From assembly GCA_019359515.1 (NCBI GenBank), contig JAHHHC010000020.1, forward strand, positions 1 to 64,000: a stretch of 64,000 bases of DNA, in the 5' to 3' direction. Position numbers and translations under genes: made by a program. The notes beneath the pieces were generated by a model. It did not search any database. It worked only from the letters and a program-made list of their open reading frames with translations, and was not told where the DNA came from. The DNA comes from Desmonostoc vinosum HA7617-LM4 (lineage in GTDB: Bacteria > Cyanobacteriota > Cyanobacteriia > Cyanobacteriales > Nostocaceae). Position 1 is the first letter of the stretch. Every line of letters starts with the position of its first letter. Shown here piece by piece: positions 27,449 to 36,872 of this stretch.

Positions 27449-29455
27449 TCAAGCAAACATGCTGTTAATAATATCGCGATAGCGTTCCATCACAACATGT
27501 CGGCGGATTTTCAGCGTTTGGGTCATCATGCCGTTTTCAATGGAAAACGGTTCTAGAATTAGTTTGAAGGGGCCAATGCGATCGTCTGGTCGATAACCTG
27601 GACGGTTTTGCACTTCCCGAATTAATTCTTGCCGAAATAAATCCTGGACTATTCTACTCTCTAGATCAATGACGGTGGTGGATTCTGAGCGAGGAATTTT
27701 AGTTTCTGATGAAACGGCTTCTGGAAGACGCAGTTGTATATTTTGATCTGCAAGCCATGTTTGCAAAACTTCGAGGTTGGGGACGATTAAAGCACCAAGA
27801 GAGCGCTGATCTTGTCCAAGGAGTGTAATTTGATCTATGAAGGGCGATCGCAAACAGGCGTCTTCAATTGGCTGTGGTTCGATGTTTTCTCCGTTAGTTA
27901 AGACAATTGTATCTTTGGCTCTGCCAGTTAGCACTAAGTCGTTTTGCGCTGATACCCAACCCAAATCACCACTATCAAACCAACCTTCACTATCAATTGC
28001 TTTGGCTGTTGCTTCTGGGTTTTGGTAATATCCTTGCATAATCTGTGGCCCCTTCAACAAAACTAAGCCGCGATTTCCTACAGGCAAAGAGGCTTTTGTC
28101 TCAGAGTCTACGATTTTAATCTGTGTGCCGGGTATTGGTTGTCCCGCAGAACCGCGCAAGTTACGCCAAGGACGACGTGCATGAGTGACGGGAGAAGTTT
28201 CTGTCAAGCCGTAACCCTGCAAAATCTCTACACCAGTAATTTCAAAAAAGTTGTCTATGTGTTTTGGTAACGCACCACCACCGCTAATTACTTGCTGTAT
28301 TCGTCCTCCTGTAGCTTCCTTGACCTTGGCATATACTAGTTTTTCTCCCAAGATATGGAAAGGAAGCAAAGCATAGGCTTGGATTTGCGCTGCTAATCGC
28401 TCGATAACTGAAGAATTAAGATGATCTAAACTCAATCCTTGGGCAATTCGCCGCGCTTTAATATATTTCTCGCTCATCCCCAGTAAAAATTTGATCAGGC
28501 GTTGCTTGCTAGCTGGTTGTTCGCGGAACTGTTTTTGCACTCCTTCATAAATCGATTCCCACAGCCGTGGTACACCCACCATGTAATGTGGTTGATATTT
28601 TCGCAAATCCTGTTTGACAGAACGCAAGTTAGTATAAAATTGTGTACAACCTTGAGAAATTAAGAAATACTCACAACTGCGTTCGTAACTATGCCAGCTA
28701 GGCAGGATGCTGAGAACGATGTCTCCGGCTTTTGGTTGCAGAACTGAACCCAGCGCCCTGACTTGGTGCATCAAATTGCCATAAGAAAGCATCACACCTT
28801 TGGGTTTCCCCGTAGTTCCAGAGGTGTAAATTAGTGTTGCCAAATCGTTGAGGCTTTGCTTGACTGGTGTAAAAGTATGGTTGCTACCAATATCTATCAA
28901 CTGGGAAAAGTTAAATATCTTGAGAGTTTCCTCTGTTGGTGGTGCTTCATCTGAAAGTAAAATCACTAATTGGATGGGTAGCTCGTTGAAACAAGATGCT
29001 TCGCCACTGCGGAGTTTGTTCAGCGTTTTTAAATCTTCAACTACTAAAGCTGTGCTACCACTATCAGCGATAATGAATAGTAACTCTTCGCGCTCGGCTT
29101 GTGAACTCCGCACTGCATCAGCCGTACCAGCCGCCATTATACCCTGATCGGCGATAAACCACCGAGGACTATTGTCAGCAATTAAAGAAATGCGATCGCC
29201 TACTTTCACACCCAAAGCCTGTAACCCGGAAGCAAACAGTTGAATTTGCTGTGCTAGTTGACTATAAGTAACTACTACCTCTGGTTTGGCATGAGGATTA
29301 TGAAGCGCAACAATATTACCAAACTGCTTTGCTGCTAAAGGCCAAATTTCTGGTAAGGATTCTACATTTGTATAGTCTACTAAACGTTTTAGTGCCTGAC
29401 GTTCTCGCTCAGTAATATTAGATAAAAAAGCAGAATCTGGTGAAATTTTTGACAT
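27449..29455 (-). CDS. aas: Long-chain acyl-ACP/acyl-CoA synthetase (Aas-like)
   Basis: AMP-forming synthetase of 668 residues. It has the P-loop-like ATP motif YTSGTTGKPKGV (about 207-218), the core GYGLTETSPV, the adenylate motif WFDSGDLG and a C-terminal lid with GRAKDTIVLTNGENIEP. Length and sequence fit the single cyanobacterial enzyme (Synechocystis slr1609 type), which recycles free fatty acids to acyl-ACP and is bound at membranes. ATP plus fatty acid plus ACP or CoA gives the thioester. The ACP/CoA preference cannot be read from sequence alone. Confidence 0.9.
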   Translation of the reverse strand: MSKISPDSAFLSNITERERQALKRLVDYTNVESLPEIWPLAAKQFGNIVALHNPHAKPEVVVTYSQLAQQIQLFASGLQALGVKVGDRISLIADNSPRWFIADQGIMAAGTADAVRSSQAEREELLFIIADSGSTALVVEDLKTLNKLRSGEASCFNELPIQLVILLSDEAPPTEETLKIFNFSQLIDIGSNHTFTPVKQSLNDLATLIYTSGTTGKPKGVMLSYGNLMHQVRALGSVLQPKAGDIVLSILPSWHSYERSCEYFLISQGCTQFYTNLRSVKQDLRKYQPHYMVGVPRLWESIYEGVQKQFREQPASKQRLIKFLLGMSEKYIKARRIAQGLSLDHLNSSVIERLAAQIQAYALLPFHILGEKLVYAKVKEATGGRIQQVISGGGALPKHIDNFFEITGVEILQGYGLTETSPVTHARRPWRNLRGSAGQPIPGTQIKIVDSETKASLPVGNRGLVLLKGPQIMQGYYQNPEATAKAIDSEGWFDSGDLGWVSAQNDLVLTGRAKDTIVLTNGENIEPQPIEDACLRSPFIDQITLLGQDQRSLGALIVPNLEVLQTWLADQNIQLRLPEAVSSETKIPRSESTTVIDLESRIVQDLFRQELIREVQNRPGYRPDDRIGPFKLILEPFSIENGMMTQTLKIRRHVVMERYRDIINSMFA

Positions 29456-29671
29456 AATACCTTACCCAAATTACTCTGTAAAAACTTGCATCAATATCCA
29501 CATTGCCTTTAATACAAGACGATTCTCAAAATTTAACGCTCATCTTTACAAAAATTTATGTTAAGATTTGTTCAAGGAAAGCGCAAGTCAAAAAATTCTG
29601 GCTACCAATTGTACATACTATGCTGTAGCCATGAACTGTTAACACCTATTCTTTACAGGAGGTGATTATAT

Positions 29672-29890
29672 ATGGTTCTAATAGATATTGCATTGTTAAT
29701 GTTGATTAGTACGGTTGCGTGTCTAATATTGCCTAAGTTTTTATCTATTCTGTTAGCTGCTAAAACTTCAAAACCGCAAACAATCAGGATAGGAATTACA
29801 AGTTTTCCCTACTGTACAGCTTACGCATTGACAGGTAGTCAAGGCTGTAAATTCAGCCCTAATTTCTGTGATAAATGTTCTCCAAACTGA
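29672..29890 (+). CDS. Small membrane protein with Cys-rich tail
   Basis: 72 residues. One long hydrophobic segment (about 3-30), then a tail containing FPYCTAYALTGSQGCKF and FCDKCSPN with four cysteines in two spaced pairs. The ATG is preceded by AGGAGGTGATTATAT, the strongest ribosome-binding site in the neighbourhood, which supports real translation. No family recognised. The cysteines could bind a metal or form disulfides (inference). Repeat DNA begins 20 bp after the stop. Confidence 0.65.
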   Translation: MVLIDIALLMLISTVACLILPKFLSILLAAKTSKPQTIRIGITSFPYCTAYALTGSQGCKFSPNFCDKCSPN

Positions 29891-29899
29891 GAGACTATT

Positions 29900-30125
29900 A
29901 AATAATTCGTAATTCGTAATTCGTAATTCGTAATGACGCTCGTACCTCGCTACCGCTGACGCTTGAGGACTCGCTACCGCTTCGCTAACGCTAACGTAAT
30001 TCGTAATTCGTAATTCGTAATGACGCTCGTACCGACGCTCGTTCGCCTTTGGCGTCTCCCCTTGGGAGATGACTCGCTCTAAGCGAAGCTATGCCGCAGG
30101 CTTTACGCTAACGCTAACGTAATTA
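29900..30125. repeat. Composite repeat block (AATTCGT heptamers plus GCTCGTACC/GCTAACGC motifs)
   Basis: Several AATTCGT arrays alternate with GACGCTCGTACCTCGCTA and TTCGCTAACGCTAACG units and the GCCTGCGGCATAGC-type palindrome. Nothing coding. It is the longest such block in the window. Confidence 0.85.
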
Positions 30126-30207
30126 AGTTTTGTAATGGGGATTTAGCACAAAGTCACCAGGGGGTTTCCTGATGTAATAAGTTTTCTTGTGGGGTGGGTC
30201 GTAAAGC

Positions 30208-30412
30208 CATTGGTGTCAACTTAAGCTAGAAATATCTTCGGTATTGGCTTCCTCACCCGCCAAGAAATAAATTTCTTGGCTAATAGCTCAAGTCTACTGA
30301 AGTAGACTCAAAATCTTGGGGGATATTCAGTCATCTTGAGATGACTTTTGCTATTAGCAAGGAACTTCAGTTTCTTGCGGGACATCGGTTCTACGTTAAC
30401 TTGACAACAATG
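30208..30412. mobile_element. MITE-like element, family B, copy 1 (205 bp)
   Basis: Ends CATTGGTGTCAACTTAAGC and GTTAACTTGACAACAATG. Inverted relative to copy 2 at 53350-53554 and the same length. Contains four hairpins with the fixed linkers also seen in family A. No clear target duplication remains here. Confidence 0.82.
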
Positions 30413-30598
30413 GGCGTCTAGCCCTCCATGGACGGGCAAGACGCCCATCCCACAAGAGTTCTTTTTAATGCAATATTTTAGTCTTGACACACCACTACTA
30501 CTGAATGGTACTTAACCTAGATTTAGAGTGAGGGCATTGACAAAATCATCATTCGTTTTAATATCTAATTCACATTAGACGTAATTACGAATTACGAA

Positions 30599-32383
30599 TT
30601 AACGAAGAGTTGACAACATCCCCCCCAACCATTCAGTAAAGTTTTGTTGCTGCGTTGTGGAAGCATGATCAACAGGTTTTAGTTGATATCGTGTAGGACG
30701 TGGTGAGGCTAGGATGACGGAATAAGTACGCAATTCGTCTTGGTGGAAAACTGTGATTTGGATAGTATCGTCTGGTTGGTAATCTTTGAGGCGATCGCTT
30801 AAACTATTAGCCACAACTTTAATTCCATTGATAGCTAGCAACTCATCGCCTGCATCAATTCCCCCTACTTGTGCTGGTGAACCTATCTCGACAAATTTAA
30901 TTATTTCTCGTCCATTTTCAGAATTTACTTTCATACCTAAATAAGGTTCTTCTTCCTGATCTGCGATTAACTGCAAACCAAAGGGTTCTAAATACTGGTT
31001 AAAAGGCAAATCATCAATACCATCAATGTAGCGTTGAAAGAAATCGCTCAAATCAATTTCCGCCACAGATTCTATAACTTCCTGTAACTGTTCGGGAGTA
31101 TAACCAATTTCGGCTTGTCCAAATTGCAACCACATTCTTTGCATTACATTATCAAAAGAACGCTGGTTATCATGATGGGAACGAATCAGTAAATCCAGCA
31201 ATAACGATACCATTTCTCCCTTCAAATAGTAGGAGATTTGGGAATTACCACTATTAGCATCTGGACGATAAAGCTTAATCCAAGCATCAAAGCTTGACTC
31301 AGAAACAGGTTGTACTTTACGTCCTGGTGTCAGTTCATATCTAGTAATTTCCTTACTCAAATGATTTAAATACGACTTAGGATCATAAATTCCAGCGCGT
31401 AAAGGAATTAGTAAATCGTAGTAGCTGGTACTACCTTCACAAAACCATAAAGATGGTGTGTAATTTTCTTGATCGTAATCAAAAGCTTCTAAAGCTTTGG
31501 GGCGAATTCGTTTGACATTCCACAAATGAAAGAATTCATGTGCCACTAATTGGATAAAGCGCTCATATTTATCTTGAACGCGAAAGCCAAATCGTTGATA
31601 AATTAGAGAACAAGAGTTTTTATGCTCCAAACCACCAAAAGCTTGGCTAGTTAAATGTAGCAAAAAAACGTATCTTTCATAAGGCAAACCGTTAAATATT
31701 TGTGCTTCTACTTGAATAATTTTCTGGATATCGGCTATCAACCGTTGAACTTGCAAATTACCTTGTCCCCAGATTGCCAACTCATGGGGTTTTGCCAGTG
31801 CCTCAAATTGATACAATTGGTGATGACCAATTTCAAAGGGGCTATCGACAAGAGTATCAAAATCGCTAGCTAAGAAAGTATTTGCTTTCTGGGTAACTGC
31901 TGGTAAGGGAGTCGTAATTTGCCATTCTGGATGCGGTGGTGCGATCGCTACGCGAATTGGTTGCTTCTCCCAACCTGGTATCCTAAAAAATAATGCCGCA
32001 CCATTGAAATAAGCGTGAGTAGCATCTAAGTGATTGGTTCGTACCGTTAGCTCATTCGCAAAAATACGGTAACGCACAGATAACTCTGAAACACCTTCTT
32101 TTTCTATCTGCCAGTGATTTTTACTAACTTTTCGCCAAGACAAAGGCTTATTACCAGTAAAAGCCACAAGATCCTGTAAGTTTTTAGCATATTCCCGCAC
32201 CAAGTAAGAACCAGGAGTCCACACTGGTAGTTTTAAGTCCAGAATCGGCAAGGGATAATCTACAAGGTTTAAAGTCACCTCAAACAGATGGGTTTCTGGT
32301 TGAGATATTGTCACCAAGTAATCAATCTTCGGTTCGGTATCTTGGATATCTTCGCTAAGACGAGGTGCTGTTGCTTCAGTCAT
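30599..32383 (-). CDS. M61 family metallopeptidase with PDZ domain
   Basis: Glycyl aminopeptidase-type M61 peptidase of 594 residues. N-terminal beta domain (about 20-180), catalytic domain with GGLEH and the zinc motif HEFFH (about 281-285) followed by WNVKRIRP, and a C-terminal PDZ domain (about 470-560) with the YLGMKV and VGGIDAGDELLAING motifs. No signal peptide is evident, so it is probably cytosolic. It starts divergently from the zinc-ribbon membrane protein, with a 19-bp perfect palindrome between them. Confidence 0.9.
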   Translation of the reverse strand: MTEATAPRLSEDIQDTEPKIDYLVTISQPETHLFEVTLNLVDYPLPILDLKLPVWTPGSYLVREYAKNLQDLVAFTGNKPLSWRKVSKNHWQIEKEGVSELSVRYRIFANELTVRTNHLDATHAYFNGAALFFRIPGWEKQPIRVAIAPPHPEWQITTPLPAVTQKANTFLASDFDTLVDSPFEIGHHQLYQFEALAKPHELAIWGQGNLQVQRLIADIQKIIQVEAQIFNGLPYERYVFLLHLTSQAFGGLEHKNSCSLIYQRFGFRVQDKYERFIQLVAHEFFHLWNVKRIRPKALEAFDYDQENYTPSLWFCEGSTSYYDLLIPLRAGIYDPKSYLNHLSKEITRYELTPGRKVQPVSESSFDAWIKLYRPDANSGNSQISYYLKGEMVSLLLDLLIRSHHDNQRSFDNVMQRMWLQFGQAEIGYTPEQLQEVIESVAEIDLSDFFQRYIDGIDDLPFNQYLEPFGLQLIADQEEEPYLGMKVNSENGREIIKFVEIGSPAQVGGIDAGDELLAINGIKVVANSLSDRLKDYQPDDTIQITVFHQDELRTYSVILASPRPTRYQLKPVDHASTTQQQNFTEWLGGMLSTLR

Positions 32384-32460
32384 CTTGAGTACTAAAGTAT
32401 TAGTTAATAGTTAATATTAAACTTAAAATCTAATACGGTTTAGTTAGTGCCAAAAACCTT

Positions 32461-32507
32461 AATCTGTGTAAGTTGGGTTTCGCTCCTCAACCCAACTTAC
32501 ACAGATT
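32461..32507. repeat. Long perfect hairpin in divergent promoter region
   Basis: Arms AATCTGTGTAAGTTGGGTT (32461-32479) and its exact complement (32489-32507), with loop TCGCTCCTC. The GTTGGGTTTCG core recurs in the nested repeat at 34865-35040. REP-like; it could affect either flanking gene. Confidence 0.8.
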
Positions 32508-32616
32508 TGCTGGGTTTCACTTCGTTTCTTTGTTTAAATAAATTTATTTTTTGAGATTTTCATGACTTTTATATTAAAATCATTTTTTATCAAAATCATC
32601 ACAATCCCTAGACAGC

Positions 32617-33858
32617 ATGATTAGAAGAATACGTCGATTTTTAAATCAATTATTTAATAAATCTAGAAAAATTAATGACGAACCACTAAATAAAGTAAGT
32701 TTAATTGTTCTGATTTTGGTTGATATTTTTATCTTAATAAATGTTTTTACAGGACTTGATGATATTAGTAGATGGCACATTAGTCCAGAGCAAGCTTATC
32801 CTTGTTATTCTGAATGGAGAAACTACAAAACACAAACAACTCCAAATAAAGATTATGAAATCCTCAGTTTTGGATTACTAGATAATCTAAGTAATCAATC
32901 CAGTCTTCAGCAGATATATCAACAAGCACAAGTAGGGCATCTCGGTAAGGTTTCAGAAATATGCTTGAATTATGCTAAATACAAAGACCAAACTAAAAAT
33001 TCTCAAAACCAACAGATCGTCAAAAATATTGCTCAAAAAGAAACGAAAATTAGCACATTGGAACAAGCTAATCGTAACATTCGTAATCAATATGATTCAA
33101 CACTATTAGAAAAAGTTGCAGGTCAAGCTCCTGATAAATCAATAAATCAAGTAAGTGCAGAAAAAGCAAAACAGGAATTAGAGCAAAACAATCGTCAAGT
33201 TACTACGCTGAAACAGGAAATTTCTAATCTTAAAACTGAATTGGTTGCGAAAAAAGAAAGTACTAGTTTTATTGCTTTTATTAAAGACGGAAATCAATTT
33301 AGTAATCTGGAAACAAAGTATAAGCAAGCATCATTTTGGTATCCAAGCATCCAACTTGGTTTACAATCAATTTTTCTTATACCGCTAATTATTATCGCCT
33401 TAGCAGTTCATAGCTTTACCCAACGCCGAGGATATGGACTCATCTCACTAATTAGCTGGCACTTGCTAGTTATATTTTTGATACCGCTATTGCTCAAGAT
33501 ATTTGAATTTCTGCAAATTGGTGCAATATTTAAATTTATCTTTGATATCATTAATACCCTTTTTGGTAGTTTACTTTTTCTAATTAGTTATATCTATATA
33601 TTGTTGATTCCACTAGTTGGTTTTGGAATTATCAAGTTTTTTCAAAAAATTGTTTTTAATACTAAAATCCAGGCAGCTAATAGAGTTCAAAATTCACGGT
33701 GTATCAGTTGTGCTAAGAAAATTCAACCTCATGATCCTCACTGTCCACACTGCGGTTATTACCAGTATATAGAATGTCAAAACTGCCACAATCTTACTTA
33801 TAAACATTTACCATACTGTAAACATTGTGGACAGATTCAAGATTCCGGTGGTAATTAG
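32617..33858 (+). CDS. Multi-TM protein with C-terminal double zinc ribbon
   Basis: 413 residues, family not recognised. One TM segment at about 27-45, a soluble region with a coiled coil (about 130-215), four further hydrophobic segments (about 243-262, 276-295, 305-325, 328-348), then two zinc ribbons: CISCAKKIQPHDPHCPHCGY and CQNCHNLTYKHLPYCKHCGQ. The ribbons likely face the cytoplasm and could bind protein or nucleic acid. AT-rich coding sequence compared with neighbours. Followed by a hairpin. Confidence 0.75.
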   Translation: MIRRIRRFLNQLFNKSRKINDEPLNKVSLIVLILVDIFILINVFTGLDDISRWHISPEQAYPCYSEWRNYKTQTTPNKDYEILSFGLLDNLSNQSSLQQIYQQAQVGHLGKVSEICLNYAKYKDQTKNSQNQQIVKNIAQKETKISTLEQANRNIRNQYDSTLLEKVAGQAPDKSINQVSAEKAKQELEQNNRQVTTLKQEISNLKTELVAKKESTSFIAFIKDGNQFSNLETKYKQASFWYPSIQLGLQSIFLIPLIIIALAVHSFTQRRGYGLISLISWHLLVIFLIPLLLKIFEFLQIGAIFKFIFDIINTLFGSLLFLISYIYILLIPLVGFGIIKFFQKIVFNTKIQAANRVQNSRCISCAKKIQPHDPHCPHCGYYQYIECQNCHNLTYKHLPYCKHCGQIQDSGGN

Positions 33859-33867
33859 CCCATAAAG

Positions 33868-33891
33868 AGAGACGCACTATTGCGCGTCTCT
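33868..33891 (+). terminator. Hairpin downstream of zinc-ribbon membrane protein
   Basis: AGAGACGC / GCGTCTCT stem 9 bp after the stop codon. The T-run is weak. The same hairpin sequence type follows dacB at 40707-40732. Confidence 0.55.
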
Positions 33892-34074
33892 ACACATCCA
33901 AAACTACTTTTGATAAAACTTAACCGAACCGTATTAAGCTGATACGTTTTTAAGTTGCATAGCTCAAACTTCTAGAAATAGGCGGGGACGAGGAGACGCA
34001 AAGATGTAATTTAAATGACGATTAGCTGGCTATAACGAGAAAATATAAATATCTCTTTATACCATTCCCCATTG

Positions 34075-34758
34075 TTAAATTCTCCCGGCTAAATTCACCA
34101 GTTGTTTGAAGTTAACAAGATAAATAGTATTGTTAATATTATCAATTTTGAGCCATCCTTTCTCATGCAATTTTTCCATGATTTTAGTGGTTTCCTCAAC
34201 TCCAATTTCTGTGACTTCTGCTAAATCTTTAAAGGGAATATTAAAAATTTCTTTCCCTCTGTCTGATTCTTGACCGTAGCTTTCACTTAAAGTTACTAGG
34301 GTATGAGCAAGTTTAACAGCTGGTGGTGCCGATCGCATTTGTAAGCGCAGGTTAATTTGTCGCAGGCGTCGCACCATCAATTGGAGCATCCGATGATGTA
34401 ATTGCGGATCTTTAAATAATATTTGAATAAATCGCTCTCTGGAGATGCTGAGTAACTTCACGGGTGAAAGAGAAATAACATCAGTTGAGCGCGGAGATTC
34501 GTCCAAAATTGCCATTTCTCCAAAAAAGTCACCCCGGCCAAAAATGGCCAAAGCCACTGAATCATCCCCAGAGGTACGCCGGACTTTAACCCATCCAGAA
34601 ACTACAAAGTAAACTGCATTACCCCAAGCATCTTCCATCACAACAGCTCGTCCAGCCGGATACTCATGTTCAATTGCAACGTTGAGTAGCCATTCCAAAG
34701 TTTGGGGATTGGCTGTACTCATTAAGGGGAAAAATTCACCAAAAACCTCAGTCTGCAT
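34075..34758 (-). CDS. Crp/Fnr family transcriptional regulator
   Basis: 227 residues. N-terminal cyclic-nucleotide-binding-like domain (about 15-125; FGRGDFFGEMAILDESPRSTDV is the cap region, where the E and R of the phosphate-binding cassette are present), a long dimerisation helix (RFIQILFKDPQ to LRLQMR) and a C-terminal winged helix (IPFKDLAEVTEIGVEETTKIMEKL). The recognition helix differs from NtcA. Ligand and target are unknown. No cysteine cluster, so it is not an FNR-type oxygen sensor. Confidence 0.88.
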   Translation of the reverse strand: MQTEVFGEFFPLMSTANPQTLEWLLNVAIEHEYPAGRAVVMEDAWGNAVYFVVSGWVKVRRTSGDDSVALAIFGRGDFFGEMAILDESPRSTDVISLSPVKLLSISRERFIQILFKDPQLHHRMLQLMVRRLRQINLRLQMRSAPPAVKLAHTLVTLSESYGQESDRGKEIFNIPFKDLAEVTEIGVEETTKIMEKLHEKGWLKIDNINNTIYLVNFKQLVNLAGRI

Positions 34759-34809
34759 GAAATATTTGCAATAATATAGATTAAAAATGGAAAGCTAATT
34801 TTGCTACTA

Positions 34810-35069
34810 ATACCAATTCGCAATGCAAAAAGCTGGATGTCATAGCATTTCACTAAAAAAATGATCCAGATACGTAGGTTGGGTTGAACGAAGTGAAACC
34901 CAACATTACCAGGGTTTTTGGCGTTGGGTTTCGTTCCTCAAACGCCACTTCACTCAAGTCGAGCCAGCCGCTTGCGGGGGTTCCCCCGTTGTGCGAACTG
35001 GCGTGGGAAACCCGCCCACGTGAGTGGCTCCCCAACCTACATGTGTTGCAAATTTTTTTGAATTGGTAT
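34810..35069. mobile_element. MITE-like element, family C, copy 2, with nested repeats (260 bp)
   Basis: Termini ATACCAATT and AATTGGTAT. The first 40 bp match the 80-bp copy at 21971. A GTTGGGTTTCGTTCC-type palindromic repeat and a GC-rich block have inserted inside. The remaining gap to 35338 holds only another composite GC-rich repeat (35210-35290). Confidence 0.7.
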
Positions 35070-35338
35070 CACAAAGGTTTGAAAGTTATTAGTCTAGTAT
35101 TCCACTACAACATAACAATTATGTGTGGAATCGAGATCAGCGGTTTTACTGACTGAGGTAAGCTGTTCTACGTTTGGTTTAAATATTTTTTTACCTCACG
35201 CAGAGCCGCAGCGAAAAGTCGGAGCGCCGGCTTCCGGCAATAGCGCAGCGTAAAGCCTCCGGCATAGCTTCGCCAACGTCTCTGACGAACTGAACTTTTC
35301 AAGACACAGAAAGAGTTAAAAGAGGAATTTGAAATTAC

Positions 35339-36580
35339 TTATGAATTACTATTTCTTGATGAATCACTACTTAATGAAAGTATTTTAATCTGTTGATCTA
35401 CATTTTCTACTAGTTGATTGAGAGTAACCAAGGCCTCTAATTGCTGAGAGTCAAGACTAGAATTTAAAAGCAGTCGTTCTTTTAGTTCGTGCAACTTGAA
35501 GCTAAGCTGTTGAGCAATTCCTACGGTGTCACGGCTCAGGCGTACTAATTGTTGTTGTTGGTAGAATTTTAATGCTGCCCCTCGCAGTACTTGTAATGTA
35601 GCTTCTTCACCATAAATTCCTGGCATGACTCGTAAACGCAATAACAGACGGGTTTTTTGATATACGCATTCTTTCTCTATCTGTTTTGGTTCTGCAACTG
35701 TTGCCACAGGTAGAGAAGCAAACCGTTTTAATTCGTTAAGTACTCCTTGGAAAGTCGAGAGTGGCAGTTTATCTAATACAGACTGCAAGACTCCATTGTC
35801 ACTCCACAGTATTCTACCTGCGTAGGGTTGTCTTTCTAAATACAACCGACCGATTCCTCCAGCCAGAATTCTTCCTAGTAGTTCTTCTAGTAATTTTTTG
35901 GGTGGTAGTGTTGGCAGTTCTTCAACAGGACTAAATAGATGAGAATTTGACGCTGGTAAAAGAGGTAAGGTGTCTGTAAGTGCTGCTTTGGAAGTATCCT
36001 GAGCTTGACTTTTATTACTAGGAGTTATGCAGGCAGTAATTTTAGATGGGTTATCTGGATATTGTGGCATTGGGGGCAAATCTCCCCCCTGCCAAGAATG
36101 ATGATTGCTCTGTGTTTCGTCGGGTACTGTTAATGTTAATGGCTGATTTGGTTCAGAGTCAGCTGCTGCGGGAGGAAGGGGTTTATCGGTGATGGTGGGG
36201 AAGCTATTTATTGGGAGTATTGGTTTACCATTTTGTTCGGATGTGTTTTTGTGGTTGAGGTATGCTGACAGTAGTTTGCGGTGAGTTTCGGCAGCGATCG
36301 CTTCTGTCACCAGAGTGCAATTAATATAAGATAAAATTCGACCAACATAATCTAGCGCTTCGCCATCTTGTGGATGAACCATGCCTAGAAAGAGGTTGTT
36401 GTCTTTTAATTCAAAGGGCAAAATCTGGTGGTAAAGGCAAGCTTCAAAAGATAAAAGTCGATCTATTAGCTCGAATATTGGCTCGCATTCCCCTTCTTGC
36501 TCCCACTTACTTGGAGTAGCGTCTGGCACTTGCTCTAAACTTGCACTGATATTAGTTGGTTTGCCCTCTGAAGACAACAT
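35339..36580 (-). CDS. PilB/GspE-like protein lacking the ATPase domain
   Basis: 413 residues. An N-terminal MshEN-type (GspE-N) domain at about 30-110 (LPFELKDNNLFLGMVHPQDGEALDYV) is followed by a Pro-rich linker. A region at about 225-345 resembles the second N-domain of PilB/GspE (RILWSDNGVLQSVL; RLRVMPGIYGEEATLQVL, like the STLPxxxGE segment). The Walker A/B ATPase core that should follow is absent and a helical tail takes its place. It may bind c-di-GMP or pilus-motor partners through the N domain (inference). The upstream neighbour is the HetZ-related gene on the same strand, 290 bp away. Confidence 0.7.
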   Translation of the reverse strand: MLSSEGKPTNISASLEQVPDATPSKWEQEGECEPIFELIDRLLSFEACLYHQILPFELKDNNLFLGMVHPQDGEALDYVGRILSYINCTLVTEAIAAETHRKLLSAYLNHKNTSEQNGKPILPINSFPTITDKPLPPAAADSEPNQPLTLTVPDETQSNHHSWQGGDLPPMPQYPDNPSKITACITPSNKSQAQDTSKAALTDTLPLLPASNSHLFSPVEELPTLPPKKLLEELLGRILAGGIGRLYLERQPYAGRILWSDNGVLQSVLDKLPLSTFQGVLNELKRFASLPVATVAEPKQIEKECVYQKTRLLLRLRVMPGIYGEEATLQVLRGAALKFYQQQQLVRLSRDTVGIAQQLSFKLHELKERLLLNSSLDSQQLEALVTLNQLVENVDQQIKILSLSSDSSRNSNS

Positions 36581-36717
36581 AGGTTTGATTAATTGGTGTT
36601 TGGTCTTAATACTATATTGCCTCTAATTTAATTGGCAGTTAGTAAAGATACCTTGATGCTTTGTTAAAAGTTAAACTAATTTCATCCCTAATAGGGGTTA
36701 TTACACAGGGGACTGGG

Positions 36718-36835
36718 TGATTCGTAATTCGTAATGACGCTCCTACGGACGCTCGTACCTCGCTAACGCTGCGAAGCGCGTAATTTGTAATTCGTAATTA
36801 TTCTCCCCTGCTTCCCCTGCTTCCCCTGCTTTTCT
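36718..36835. repeat. Composite AATTCGT/GACGCTC repeat and CTGCTTCCC array
   Basis: Same composite units as at 29900, followed by three to four copies of the 9-mer CTGCTTCCC. Lies between the HetZ-related and PilB-like genes. Confidence 0.8.
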
Positions 36836-36872
36836 CATCTCCCCCAAACAACAGGTGTAAATGCCTCACAGC